Under the pieces are notes generated by a model. It did not search any database. It had not been told where the DNA came from and saw only the letters and a program-made list of their open reading frames with translations. Shown piece after piece: positions 26,735 through 35,763 of a stretch of 64,000 bases of DNA; within the stretch, counting starts at the first letter, position 1; each line of letters opens with the position of its first letter. The position numbers and the translations under genes are program-made. Source of the DNA: Deinococcus sonorensis KR-87 (GTDB taxonomy: Bacteria > Deinococcota > Deinococci > Deinococcales > Deinococcaceae); assembly GCF_040256395.1 (NCBI RefSeq), contig NZ_CP158301.1, forward strand, positions 12,497 to 76,496, read 5' to 3'.

Positions 26735-26988
26735 GCCACCCGACGGGAGAACACAGGGCACCTTCCCCTGTGGGGCTCACTCAGAGACGTGGCCTGACGA
26801 TCGCTGCAGCCTTGGCGGCCACCTCCGGCTGGGCATCGCCCCTCATCGAGGACAAGCGGCTGACGCGGCTGCTGAACCTGAGTTCGGAGCGCTCCGCCGA
26901 GGAGCAGGCAACGGCAGTACAGCCGGAGCCCCGGCCTGAGCAGCGACAAGCACTCCAGGACTCACCGATGCACTGGGCATTCGCCTCG
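26731..26988 (+). pseudogene. Small exported protein gene cut by IS701
   Basis: From a TTG overlapping the previous stop, the frame reads QRRGLTIAAALAATSGWASP (a probable signal peptide), then an acidic/polar region ending at MHWAFASLSF, where the IS701 left end begins. The rest is not present. Function unknown. Confidence 0.4.
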
Positions 26989-28368
26989 CTTTCCTTTAGG
27001 GAGTATTCAAGGGCCAGCTGGCTGAACGGTGAGCAGCCGACAACGTGGGCAGAGTAATGGCTGGGACAGCGTTCCAGCCAGTTCTGCTCGAATCGCTGGC
27101 AGCGTCTCGCCCTGTACACCGTCCGGTTGTTCCAGGCGAATCGCCTGCAGGAACGCCAGGGCCACCAGACACAGCACGGCGTGGTGATGCAGCCCCCGCC
27201 ACGAGCGTCCCTCGAAGTGCGATAAACCAACTTCCTGCTTCAGCTCCCGATGCCCGTGCTCACAGGCCCAGCGACGCTTCGTTACCGCCACAAGGTCATT
27301 CAGCGTCGCTGCTGGTCCGAAGTTGCAGGCGTAGTATTTGCACCCGCCGTTATTGCGTTCTTCGCCGATCACCCAAAGTTCCTCGCCCGGCAGGTGCGCG
27401 CCAGCGCCATTCGCTGCGCCATCGGCGATGCGCACGAAGACCGCAGCAAAGCGACCGCGCATTGGTCCTTTCGTCCCATGGCGCCAGGTAATCTCATGCC
27501 ACGGTGCGGCCTGTAGCAGCGCCTCAACCGTCTGGCGCTCTTCGGACGCACTCGGTCCCTTGGGACGACGACCTCGCACGATCCTGGGCGGCGGAATCAG
27601 GCGAACGTCCTCGGAGTAGACCTTCTGGTTGCGCACGATCCCCACGGACCAGAACAAGCCGCGTTTCGACAACGCCTTGCGGAACTCAGCGTTGTTCCCG
27701 TACGCCGCATCTGCAAGCACCACCCCGAACGTGACGCTGCGACGGACCCGGTCCAGCTCTTCCAGCGCGATCTCCCACTTGGCCTTGGGCACGAGATGCG
27801 CTGCAGGGACGCCGGCTCGTTCGCACCGCTCAACGTCACCTGTCCACTCAGACGGGAGGAACAGGCGAAGCGCCAACGGGATGGGAACGTCGTGCTGGGC
27901 GAGGGTCAGCGACACCAGGCATTGACAATTGGTGACCTTGCCGACCTGCCCGGAGTATTGGCGCGATACGCCCACCGATTTCGTCCCGAACTTCGTTAAG
28001 CAGGTGTCGTCGATGATCAGCACGGCGTCCTTGCCGCCCACCAGACGTTGCGCCTGCTGGGCGACCAGGGTTTCGAGGGGCTGTGGGTCCCAGGGGCTGT
28101 CGGTGATGAAGTGCTGCAGGTGATCCCCCTGCCCCGGTGCGACCGTCTGCGCAAGGGGAGTGATACTTTTCCGAGCTACAAAACTGCAGAGTCCTTGGAC
28201 GTAGAGCGGAGCGAGCCGTCGCTGAGCAGTGTGCCGGAAGCCCGCCAGGAATGGAGCGAAGAACGCTGGGAACAACTGGCGGAAGCGTTTAAAGCGGCGC
28301 ATACCCGACGATCAGCATCTCAGGATGCTGGCCGCTCGAACGTGCACTGAATATCCTCCAAAGTACAG
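26989..28368 (-). mobile_element. IS701-family insertion sequence, about 1.38 kb
   Basis: The right end (complement of 28344-28368) reads CTGTACTTTGGAGGATATTC; the left end (26989-27012) is a diverged match sharing GTATTCA. The right end is flanked by TTAG, a YTAR-type target, but the left flank is CTCG, so the duplication is not intact. It contains a full transposase. Confidence 0.7.
27007..28302 (-). CDS. IS701-family transposase (DDE_5)
   Basis: A 431-residue transposase. LIIDDTCLTKFG, VVLADAAYGNN and RWACEHGHRELKQEVGLSHF carry the three acidic residues of the DDE_5 fold. The frame is full length. Family members act on YTAR targets. Confidence 0.88.
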   Translation of the reverse strand: MRRFKRFRQLFPAFFAPFLAGFRHTAQRRLAPLYVQGLCSFVARKSITPLAQTVAPGQGDHLQHFITDSPWDPQPLETLVAQQAQRLVGGKDAVLIIDDTCLTKFGTKSVGVSRQYSGQVGKVTNCQCLVSLTLAQHDVPIPLALRLFLPSEWTGDVERCERAGVPAAHLVPKAKWEIALEELDRVRRSVTFGVVLADAAYGNNAEFRKALSKRGLFWSVGIVRNQKVYSEDVRLIPPPRIVRGRRPKGPSASEERQTVEALLQAAPWHEITWRHGTKGPMRGRFAAVFVRIADGAANGAGAHLPGEELWVIGEERNNGGCKYYACNFGPAATLNDLVAVTKRRWACEHGHRELKQEVGLSHFEGRSWRGLHHHAVLCLVALAFLQAIRLEQPDGVQGETLPAIRAELAGTLSQPLLCPRCRLLTVQPAGP

Positions 28369-28489
28369 TTAGAGTGTGTAGGCTAAGGTGATACCTCACT
28401 CTTGCAGAGGGACGTTTGCTGGTGTTCCACATTTCCAGCGAGGTGAAGGAGTTCTGTCACCTAGCCATAGGCTCGGCTACGATGTCTTC

Positions 28490-28855
28490 ATGTCGACGTG
28501 GCGGCGGTGGGCTCTTGAACTGCTACCCGAACGTTCATTTCTCCTCACTGAGCCAGAGACGAGCGTGTACGAGGCATTTACCCTCACTCTGGAGGCGTTT
28601 GAGCAAGCGGTCGTTCAGCAGGATGAGAGACGCATTCGTGCCTGCATGGAGTTTGGGGTATGGGGATTGTGGCAACGCGCTGAACACGTATGGAATGCGG
28701 CAGGGGTGTGCTTTTGGGAACACGTTTTCGACGTGCGGGGCTCCATCCCGCTTGTCGCTCCACTGCTACCGTCCTCTGCCGTGCGTGACGTTTGGGGCTT
28801 GTGGGAGCACAGGCTGTCACGGGATGACCTGAACCTCATTCAGGCGACACTTTAG
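28490..28855 (+). CDS. Hypothetical protein, 121 residues (possible immunity protein)
   Basis: Begins MSTWRRWALELL; acidic, helix-rich, with tryptophan-rich segments (FGVWGLWQRAEHVW, VWGLWEHRLS) and an end LNLIQATL. A longer frame upstream is poorly coding. It opens a run of small, unrelated, singly transcribed genes that ends in an Imm7 gene, a layout typical of orphan immunity arrays; that role is inferred from context. Confidence 0.55.
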   Translation: MSTWRRWALELLPERSFLLTEPETSVYEAFTLTLEAFEQAVVQQDERRIRACMEFGVWGLWQRAEHVWNAAGVCFWEHVFDVRGSIPLVAPLLPSSAVRDVWGLWEHRLSRDDLNLIQATL

Positions 28856-28940
28856 AACATTCCTCAGTCGCGCCAACACGAATGCAAGGGGGTTAAATAG
28901 TGCTGGTGCGGGTTTGTCAAGGGTTCCGTTATCTTCAGGG

Positions 28941-29465
28941 ATGAATCGCGAGTCTTTTGAACAGGATTTGCAGCTGCTGGTCGGTCTCCAGCTGAAGCGG
29001 GTTCGTTACTACGCGTCGCCGGGTGGCTGGCCCTCCTGGCATGCTCATCCAGACTTCGACAGCCTTGAGCAGGGGCTCGATTTGATTGGTCACGGTGCCG
29101 CGCACTCCGTCACCTGGGATGCCACCTTCTGGAGTTACGGCCTGCGCGTTCGTTCGGGGACTTTAGTCGATGTTCTGTCTGCCGGGCAATTCCATGACGT
29201 CTCGGAAGAGAGCCGCTGGTCCGCGTTTCTTGGGCAGCAAGTCCGTGACGCGCGGTTCGTCTGGGAACCGGTCCCGGATCCACTGGCTGAAGCGGGCGAC
29301 GTGTACCCGCAGCATGTGGTCTTGACCTTTGAGCATGGGGGCCAGGTGTATTTGAGTGCCGCGGCCCCTCAAGAACCGCAAGCACCGTTCTTCGGGATGT
29401 CTGACCATGTCGTGGTGCTGTTCGATCAGGACCACGCTCGGCACTATCTCCCGGGCATGGATTAG
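28941..29465 (+). CDS. Hypothetical protein, 174 residues (possible immunity protein)
   Basis: Begins MNRESFEQDLQLLVG and is a soluble alpha/beta protein with many aromatic residues (WDATFWSYGLRVRSG; FFGMSDHVVVLFD). No family recognised. It is separate from its neighbours and has no partner enzyme. Confidence 0.55.
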   Translation: MNRESFEQDLQLLVGLQLKRVRYYASPGGWPSWHAHPDFDSLEQGLDLIGHGAAHSVTWDATFWSYGLRVRSGTLVDVLSAGQFHDVSEESRWSAFLGQQVRDARFVWEPVPDPLAEAGDVYPQHVVLTFEHGGQVYLSAAAPQEPQAPFFGMSDHVVVLFDQDHARHYLPGMD

Positions 29466-29568
29466 CCTACTGAACGAGAGCCAGACGAGCACACTGCCGA
29501 CCTTGGCCCACACGCCCTAGTAGTATACCAGGAGTCGTTATCTTTGATAATCGAAAATATTTGCTGAA

Positions 29569-29985
29569 TCAGTCTAATTTTCTGAGTACTTCAAGCTGTA
29601 CTCTCAAGTCGCTCAGGTTTTTACTCTTCCTCTGACCACTTATTTCTGAATAAATGTGCAACAGCTCTCCTATAGTTTTTATCAATTCTCTTTTGATGTG
29701 TTTGATGCTGGAAGTTATTGTCATCGTTCCCATTGATATCACAACATCTTCTCCCCTAGAGCGGAAGTCTAGAACTCTTGCCTCATCGGGAGTTGCTATG
29801 AGGATATCTGTTTGATTTTTGCAAGTGTTTACAGCATTTGAAATCGCCAACAACCACGAGTCGACATAGCAATATTGAAAGGCAATGGATTCGTTATTAT
29901 CGGAAACCGTCAATTTACCAGTCACCATCATTGCATCAAGCCCATCTTCAATATCAAGTTCGTATGAAATTCGAACATCACCCAT
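29569..29985 (-). CDS. AT-rich hypothetical protein, 138 residues
   Basis: Begins MGDVRISYELDIEDGLDAM, with AGGGG just upstream. The gene and its flanks (29530-30000) are much AT-richer than the rest of the window, pointing to recent transfer. Alternating strands followed by a long C-terminal helix suit a small immunity or antitoxin-like protein, but no family was recognised. Confidence 0.6.
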   Translation of the reverse strand: MGDVRISYELDIEDGLDAMMVTGKLTVSDNNESIAFQYCYVDSWLLAISNAVNTCKNQTDILIATPDEARVLDFRSRGEDVVISMGTMTITSSIKHIKRELIKTIGELLHIYSEISGQRKSKNLSDLRVQLEVLRKLD

Positions 29986-30156
29986 GCATTCCCCTTTTGG
30001 CTTAAAGATAGCCTGCTAAGCCATATCGGCACGCACGCGAAAAGGCCGCGTCGCAAACGACGACGGTGCTTGGGACATCTGCGTGCTGATCCGGCATTCT
30101 TGACTGACGATACTGTGTGAAGAAGTGAAATTAATCAGGGAGTTTGCTTGGACTCG

Positions 30157-30179
30157 CCCTGAATATGCCCAAAATACAG
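30157..30179. repeat. IS701-like terminal repeat followed by CTAG
   Basis: CCCTGAATATGCCCAAAATA and CAG, followed by CTAG (30180-30183). Its complement matches 25079-25102 with one gap and about five mismatches, giving an inverted pair with equal CTAG flanks 5.1 kb apart. Confidence 0.5.
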
Positions 30180-30257
30180 CTAGGGCATGAAGGCAAAAAG
30201 CTATGAGCAGGGAGTGGGCATTTTTGTGTGGCCCACGCTGATCGCCTACCCTGCGGT

Positions 30258-30533
30258 ATGAACGAAACGGAAGACGCTCTGTGTGATCGCCTCTCAGGGC
30301 TGGGCTTAGGGTCAGCAGCCGTGGCGCGTCAGGGAAAAGAACATGGCTTGTCGCTCGTGCAGACGATGCGCCTCGTCGTTCGGGTGTGTGGCGCGACCTT
30401 CCGTGAGGCCACAGATGCGGCCACACAAGCGCACTACGGGATGTCCATAGACGACTACGCGACACCCCTCAATGCTGATGCCCTGATTGCTGCGGAAACA
30501 GTGGAAGACGCCGCCACCGAGCACGACAGGTGA
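30258..30533 (+). CDS. Hypothetical protein, 91 residues, possible L7/L12-CTD-like
   Basis: Begins MNETEDALCDRL. The middle (HGLSLVQTMRLVVRVCGATF and REATDAA) resembles short ribosomal L7/L12 C-terminal-like domains found in small orphan proteins. The frame before this ATG is less protein-like. It belongs to the run of small genes ahead of Imm7. Confidence 0.5.
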   Translation: MNETEDALCDRLSGLGLGSAAVARQGKEHGLSLVQTMRLVVRVCGATFREATDAATQAHYGMSIDDYATPLNADALIAAETVEDAATEHDR

Positions 30534-30685
30534 CCCTGGCTCACCATTCCTGACTATCCCCAAGTCCGACGCAGACGTGCAGCCTCCGTGAGCCACCGAC
30601 GAACGAGTGGGATCAGGTACCCAGGGCCTCATCGTTTGAGCACCGATGGATTGGGCTATCTTCAACACAAAGAAGAAGGAAACAA

Positions 30686-30958
30686 GTGGCCAACCACTTC
30701 TCTGGAACGATTCGATATGCATTCCGGGTGCGAGACCGTGGATGGTTCGTCCGTCTCAATCCTTATGAGGGCGAAGTACAACGTGGCGATCAGGTGGTGG
30801 TGCACATGGCTGGAGGGACAGCATGGGCCGGCTCCATCGCTGGTGTTCCGATCGGTGCACAGACGCCTCCGGGTACCATTGATCTGCTCCTTATAGGTGA
30901 CACACAGCCCACGCTGGCCGAACGTTTTATTGACGCCTTGATCCATTCGCAGCCTTAG
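30686..30958 (+). CDS. Hypothetical protein, 90 residues
   Basis: GTG start preceded by AAGAAGGA. Begins MANHFSGTIRYAFRVRDRGW; beta-rich (GDQVVVHMAGGTAWAG) with a short C-terminal helix. No family recognised. Confidence 0.55.
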   Translation: MANHFSGTIRYAFRVRDRGWFVRLNPYEGEVQRGDQVVVHMAGGTAWAGSIAGVPIGAQTPPGTIDLLLIGDTQPTLAERFIDALIHSQP

Positions 30959-31116
30959 GAGTACGTAGTTTATTGGGAAGCGCATGCGACAAGACGAATC
31001 TGCACCGGTGACGCCACTTCATATCCCTAGGCCGACATTCCTTAGACCAGGGCAAGGATGGAGGACGAGGTTTAAGGCGTGTAGGCAAAGGGAGGAGACA
31101 CTGCCACACTGGACGA

Positions 31117-31587
31117 GTGTTTGAATTTCATGGGTGGTTTGGTCTTCAGGAAGCAGCTCACTTTGTCGATGAGGGGAGTCGCTGGGATGAGATCATCGAA
31201 GGCATCAAGGCTCGCGTCGCAGCCCTGAACTGGGGTACAGGGGAATACAACCTCGTGGCGGAAGTCCGCCTGATGAACGGTGAGGCCTTCCTGCACCTGA
31301 CGGGCAACAAGAACCATCGTGGCGTGATCGGCCAGGAGCTCGCAGATCTCCTCACCTACGTTGCTCGGGAAGCTCCGGGCTCCTACGGCCTGTTGTATTG
31401 GCGTGATGACGAAGGCAAACCACCCGCAGGCCGCTGGAACTTTCAGGTAACGGTCATGGCCAGAGGCGCCCTCAGCACACGCTTTGACCCGTTCCTCTCG
31501 CCGACCTTCCCCGTCCTTGAGGTCTCGGATGAGGGCGACGAGTCGGGTCAATGGGATGAGCTCTTTATTCTGCCGACGAGCAGGTGA
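31117..31587 (+). CDS. Imm7-family immunity protein
   Basis: A 156-residue protein. MFEFHGWFGLQE at the start, APGSYGLLYWRDDEG in the middle and ARGALSTRFDPFLSP near the end match the Imm7 immunity family of polymorphic toxin systems. Such proteins neutralise a toxin delivered by a competitor. No cognate toxin is in the window, so this is an orphan. GTG start; the ribosome site is weak. Confidence 0.8.
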   Translation: MFEFHGWFGLQEAAHFVDEGSRWDEIIEGIKARVAALNWGTGEYNLVAEVRLMNGEAFLHLTGNKNHRGVIGQELADLLTYVAREAPGSYGLLYWRDDEGKPPAGRWNFQVTVMARGALSTRFDPFLSPTFPVLEVSDEGDESGQWDELFILPTSR

Positions 31588-31741
31588 GGTACTTGGGTGC
31601 GAGGGCATCGTTTCGGCTGCTGGCTGCCTTCACTGCCATTTCGCCGACACGCCCTGGTAGATGGAGGGTACGGATGCGCATGCAGCGGCGCCCTGTACCA
31701 CCTTCAACGTCCGCCGTGATCCATACCCTGCACGAGGTCCG

Positions 31742-32818
31742 TCAAGGTTCACGGCGCGCTCGCGCTTCGGCCAGCCGGGTGTTCATGGCCGCCCGCCTTC
31801 GATTCAGGACGCGCCGTGCCGCCGCTGGAACCGATTGCCCGGGCTCCCTGGTGAGCCGTTCCAGCAGCTCCTGTGGCACCGCTGGATTCAGAATGACCGC
31901 TCGCAAGAGGTGTTCGCGCTCCCAAGCGCTCCGGGTCGTGTCGTTCACCAGCGCATACAGCTCGTCCACGGGCATGTTCGAGTTTATATAGGCGGACCAG
32001 CGCGCCCTCTCGTTGTCCATCTGCACCAAGGCCAGCAGGGTGTCGGGGGCGACATCCGCACGCCGCGCCAGCTCCATGGCCGCCTTCGGGTGCTCTGGCG
32101 CCCAGAGAGCCAGTTGAGCGGTGCTGGCATGACAGATCCGGGCGTCCTCGAAGCGTTCGCGCACCACGGGGCTCGGGTCGTGGGCCAGGGCTTCCTGCAG
32201 GGCTTCGGGGAGGTTCGCCCGACTGGCCACCGATGCGCGGGTACTCTCGTTGTCGTCCTGGGCGAACCGCTCCAGCAGGTCCAGGGGGAGATTCTGGTTG
32301 CCGATGACCGACCAACGGACGGGCTGCACAGGGTCATCCGCGAGCGGGTAGAGCAGGGCGACCGGCGTCCGTGGATGCACCGCCACCGCACTGCGCACGC
32401 TCCCCTCCTCATCCGTGGCCAGGCGGGTCAGCACGTCTGCAGACACGTCAGGGTGCTGGGCAATGGCGTTCCGCACCCTCCAGGAGGGATGAGCGGACAG
32501 CGGGGCAAACAGGTCGAGCGGCAGGTCCGGACGCTCGGCGATCCGGCAAACGACGAAGTCGGCTTGGTCCGCGGCAAGCCGAACGACGTCTGGTGTGGAC
32601 AAGCGCGGGTGCTGCGCCACATGCCGACGCACCCAGCCGTCGGGGTGGTGGACAAGCTCGGTCAGGAGCTCGGGGGGCGTATGCTTGCTGCGGGCAACGA
32701 TCCACCCCAGGCGAGGGTCGAGTGCCGCCAGTTCGCGCCGACGTTCCAAGGTGGTTCGGCGGTCACGGGTTTCCTTCTTGAGGGCGGGCAACTCGGCGTC
32801 GGAGATGGAATGTGACAT
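31742..32818 (-). CDS. Leucine-rich-repeat-variant (LRV/HEAT-like) protein
   Basis: A 358-residue solenoid. From residue about 45, units of about 24 residues repeat, e.g. TPPELLTELVHHPDGWVRRH and then SADVLTRLATDEEGSVRSAV, with AxHP and VRxxVAxxP signatures of LRV repeats. The N-terminal 40 residues are charged and probably coiled. It is a cytoplasmic scaffold or binding protein of unknown partner. AAGGAGGG precedes the ATG by 8 bases; a longer frame upstream is not coding-like. Confidence 0.8.
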   Translation of the reverse strand: MSHSISDAELPALKKETRDRRTTLERRRELAALDPRLGWIVARSKHTPPELLTELVHHPDGWVRRHVAQHPRLSTPDVVRLAADQADFVVCRIAERPDLPLDLFAPLSAHPSWRVRNAIAQHPDVSADVLTRLATDEEGSVRSAVAVHPRTPVALLYPLADDPVQPVRWSVIGNQNLPLDLLERFAQDDNESTRASVASRANLPEALQEALAHDPSPVVRERFEDARICHASTAQLALWAPEHPKAAMELARRADVAPDTLLALVQMDNERARWSAYINSNMPVDELYALVNDTTRSAWEREHLLRAVILNPAVPQELLERLTREPGQSVPAAARRVLNRRRAAMNTRLAEARARREP

Positions 32819-33089
32819 GGCATGGCCCTCCTTCGTGGTGGGGTCGGCAGAACGTGAACAGTTCAGGGTACGGCATGCCGACCGGGCAGGCGTGTCATCT
32901 TTCGCTCCGCTGCCGGAGCATGGACGCACCCCCTGGGCGTGGTGACCCGGACTGTTGATTCTGTGTGAGGACGGACTGTTCGCGGTGGACACCGAGTGGT
33001 ACGGACGGCCCTCTGTAGGTTGTGCGGCGGTGGGGTGTCCGCAACCAGCCACGTGACGCACGGAATACGGCCGCTCTTGCCAATAACAT

Positions 33090-33258
33090 TCCCTCAGATG
33101 GGTCATCCATTTCCCTCAAACAGATCACTTCAACCCCTCGGATGAGTCTCCCCGACAGATGAATGCAGGGAGTTCGACAGAAAAATCAGGGAGTCGCCTG
33201 CGACTCGTCTGAGGGGAACCGACGATTCGTCTGAGGGAAAGTGGTGACTCATTAGAGG
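33090..33258. repeat. Inverted array of 15-bp repeats near the replication origin
   Basis: Four 15-bp units with consensus GAC(T/C)C(A/G)TCTGAGGG(A/G): on the minus strand at 33090-33104 and 33134-33148, on the plus strand at 33202-33216 and 33224-33238. A degenerate fifth lies at 33246-33258. Opposed pairs around a 50-base centre suggest binding sites for a partition or replication-control protein. The rest of 32819-33382 holds no gene. Confidence 0.6.
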
Positions 33259-33382
33259 CCTAACATTTTTTTAGTCGATCAGCTCAATGCATACCTGACT
33301 GTTATCTCTGGCTTGATTGGGAATCAAATCTTTTTCTTTTTGCTTGTTGAAGCAAATCAAGGTGGACATCTAGATCAAAGAA

Positions 33383-33649
33383 GTGGACCTGACTCGCGCG
33401 GTCGTGATCAGCGTGCAGCGCACTTTGCTGGCGACCGAGACGTCTTGGCAGGTGAATTACGCGATCGGCGAGATGCAGTACCGCCTGCAAGACAATGCGT
33501 TCTACGGCCGGCCTCATGGTCAGGACGCAAACGTTCTACTGGCCATTCAGACGCTGTCTTTCCATTCCTGCTGTCCGGACAACAACTCCATTGAGGTGAC
33601 GGGGGCCGCGCTCCTGAACCATAGCGGGCATCTGAAGAGCAGCCGATAG
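33383..33649 (+). CDS. Hypothetical protein, 88 residues
   Basis: GTG start with AAAGAAG just upstream. Begins MDLTRAVVISVQRTLLATET; contains WQVNYAIGEMQYRLQDNAFY. It lies between the repeat array and the iterons, so a role in plasmid control is possible but unproven. Confidence 0.5.
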   Translation: MDLTRAVVISVQRTLLATETSWQVNYAIGEMQYRLQDNAFYGRPHGQDANVLLAIQTLSFHSCCPDNNSIEVTGAALLNHSGHLKSSR

Positions 33650-33926
33650 TACACGTGACTGCGTGGGTCCCGCTGCGGTTGTGAGGTGTGAAGTGAATTG
33701 AGGATCACCCGTGGTCGGGAGCACGTCAACAGACCGGAGCGCAGTCTCTATCGGTCCGCGCGAAGATGAATCGGTTATCGGAGAGCGAGTGTAGGTTTGG
33801 GCCGAGATTTATGGCCGGACTCTACGCAGTCAGGCGTTGTCCATATTCCCAGCCCTCAAGAGGGTGTGTGGTCAGTCCCCTGCTCCTGAATGAATGATTT
33901 AATTCTGTAGTACTTCTTTAAAAGAA

Positions 33927-33942
33927 TTGATTGATCAATCAA
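33927..33942. promoter_or_regulatory. Perfect 16-bp AT-rich palindrome upstream of the iterons
   Basis: TTGATTGATCAATCAA, followed by another TCAA. It sits in the AT-rich stretch 33880-33990 beside the iterons, where an origin would melt or a replication factor could bind. Confidence 0.45.
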
Positions 33943-33992
33943 TCAAGGGAGTGGGGAGATTGTCGTCTGGGCGCGAGTTTTTTTTGAAAATC

Positions 33993-34301
33993 AGACAAAG
34001 AGACGCGGGCAACCGGACAAAGAGACGCACCAGATTCCAGGGTATTGGACAAAGAGACGCGCTTCCCCTATCCCTCCCGCCCAAGGAATTGGACAAAGAG
34101 ACGCGGGCAACTGGACAAAGAGACGCGCGCGGTCTAGGCCTATTGGACAAAAAGACGCGTCTTTTCAACCCGTCCTGCCCTGTAAACTGGACAAAGAGAC
34201 GCGGGCAACCGGACAAAGAGACGCGCCAAATTTCAGGGTATTGGACAAAGAGACGCGCTTCCCCTGTCCCTCCCGCCCAAGGAATTGGACAAAGAGACGC
34301 G
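33993..34301 (+). repeat. Ten direct repeats (iterons) of the replication origin
   Basis: GGACAAAGAGACGCG occurs, with at most two changes, starting at 33993, 34015, 34047, 34091, 34113, 34145, 34189, 34211, 34243 and 34287. All are on the plus strand. A block of about 105 bp (from about 34003) is repeated at about 34201, including non-iteron spacers, so the array grew by tandem duplication. The last iteron ends 67 bases before the chosen repA start. This marks a Rep-binding origin with copy control. Confidence 0.88.
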
Positions 34302-34368
34302 GGCAATGATCAGCAGACGGATGAGAGGGGAGACTCTGCACCCAGCCGCGGTTGTCCAGCAGGTTAGA

Positions 34369-35763
34369 ATGTCCGGCATGGTGGGCAAGCCGGCCTCACA
34401 GACGCGAGCAGACCTTCTGGCGATGCCCAGTACGGTCGAGGTGCTCAAGAGCCGTGATGAGCGCAACATCACGCGCCTTGCGCTGATCATGGCGCCCAAC
34501 CGAGTGCCTCCTGGGTTGACCGCGTGGGAGAAGGACCTGAGTCTGGGGCCGCTGGGGAGCCTGAAGGTGACCTGCCGGTCGCTGAGTGGCCAGGTGGTGC
34601 CGCATGGGCTGGACAACGACCTGCTCCTCGGTGCAATCAACGCCTTCATTGAACAGGGTATGCCAGAGAACGATACCGTGGTGTTGAGCCTACGGCACCT
34701 GTGTGTGTTGAGTGCAATCACACCGGGCGGACGGCAGCGGGCGGCAGTTCTGGCGTCGCTCAACCGGTTGCAGGGGTCCTCATTCAGGTTTGTCGAAACG
34801 TGGTTCCGGGCGGGTCGGGGAAAGGCCACCACCGAGCAGTTCAGCCTGCTGGCGTCGTTCCGGGTGTTGGAAGACCTGGAGCTGCCCGAAGCCGAGCGGC
34901 AGAAGCACCCGCACAGCGACGCCCTGCTGGAACTGGTGCTGGGGAAGCCGTTAGCCCGCAGTGTCCGGGAAGGGTACACCAGGCCGCTGGATCTGAGCGT
35001 GTACCGTGAGCTGTCGCAGCCGATGGTCCGGACGCTGTACCGGCTGCTGTCGGAAACCCGGCTGGTGCTGCCGGCAGCGGATCCGGCCCGTTACATGGTG
35101 GCGGTGCGCGCCTGGGCGATGCACCTGGGCATGTACGATTTCGACATCAGCAAGGTGCGCCGTGCCCTGGAGCCCGCCCACCGTGAGCTGATGGACCGTG
35201 GGTTTCTTCGGGACGTGATCTATACGGGGCGTGGCGAGGCGCAGCACGTCGAGTATGTCTTCGGGACGAGCAGTGTGGTGAGCGTCGATCCCAAGCTGGT
35301 GGCGCTGCTGACCGCTCGGGGGCTGGCGGTGGGGCCGGCCATCAAGCTGGTGGGGTCGTACCCGGAGTCGGCGCTGCAACAGGCCGTCGAGAGCTTCGAT
35401 GCGCTGACTGCTGCGGGGTACCGTGCCCGGACGCCGGGTGGGTTGCTGACCGACATCCTGCGTTTTCCCGAGAAGTACGCTCAGGGCACGACCAAGGCGC
35501 CTAAGGCACCTGAAGCGGTGCAGGTGCAGCGGGTGCTGGAAGCGGTGCCGGAGCCCACGGATGCCTTCGGGGCGACCAAGGGAATTTTGAACGCTTTGGT
35601 TCACCAGCAGAAGCTCACGCCTGAGGAGGCGCAGACGTGCCTGAGGCTGCTGGAGGAGCGGCGCGTCACCATGACGGAGGTGGCGCTGCTGAGTGTCGCC
35701 ACCCAGAAGAGCGCGTCCCAGCAGGTGGGGAGCTGGCTGCAACGCCCGAGCGCGCGCGCCTGA
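34369..35763 (+). CDS. repA: Replication initiator protein RepA
   Basis: A 464-residue initiator of the RepA type found on Deinococcus plasmids. It has two winged-helix-like regions (around LSLRHLCVLSAITPGGRQRA and the later MVRTLYRLLSETRLVLP) and a C-terminal region rich in charged helices. It should bind the ten iterons just upstream to open the origin. The start is uncertain: ATG at 34369 (with AGG 6 bases upstream) was chosen; in-frame ATG at 34306 would begin inside the iteron edge. No parA or parB gene is seen nearby. Confidence 0.85.
   Translation: MSGMVGKPASQTRADLLAMPSTVEVLKSRDERNITRLALIMAPNRVPPGLTAWEKDLSLGPLGSLKVTCRSLSGQVVPHGLDNDLLLGAINAFIEQGMPENDTVVLSLRHLCVLSAITPGGRQRAAVLASLNRLQGSSFRFVETWFRAGRGKATTEQFSLLASFRVLEDLELPEAERQKHPHSDALLELVLGKPLARSVREGYTRPLDLSVYRELSQPMVRTLYRLLSETRLVLPAADPARYMVAVRAWAMHLGMYDFDISKVRRALEPAHRELMDRGFLRDVIYTGRGEAQHVEYVFGTSSVVSVDPKLVALLTARGLAVGPAIKLVGSYPESALQQAVESFDALTAAGYRARTPGGLLTDILRFPEKYAQGTTKAPKAPEAVQVQRVLEAVPEPTDAFGATKGILNALVHQQKLTPEEAQTCLRLLEERRVTMTEVALLSVATQKSASQQVGSWLQRPSARA

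Noticed and set aside
28257..28275. Complement of the IS630 end core (about 15 bases) inside the IS701 transposase gene
   Set aside because: It lies in a conserved coding stretch and has no flanking IS630 sequence; treated as coincidence.
33993..34301. Possible CRISPR array
   Set aside because: The repeat is only 15 bp, spacers are short and themselves duplicated, there is no cas gene, and a replication initiator follows; these are iterons.
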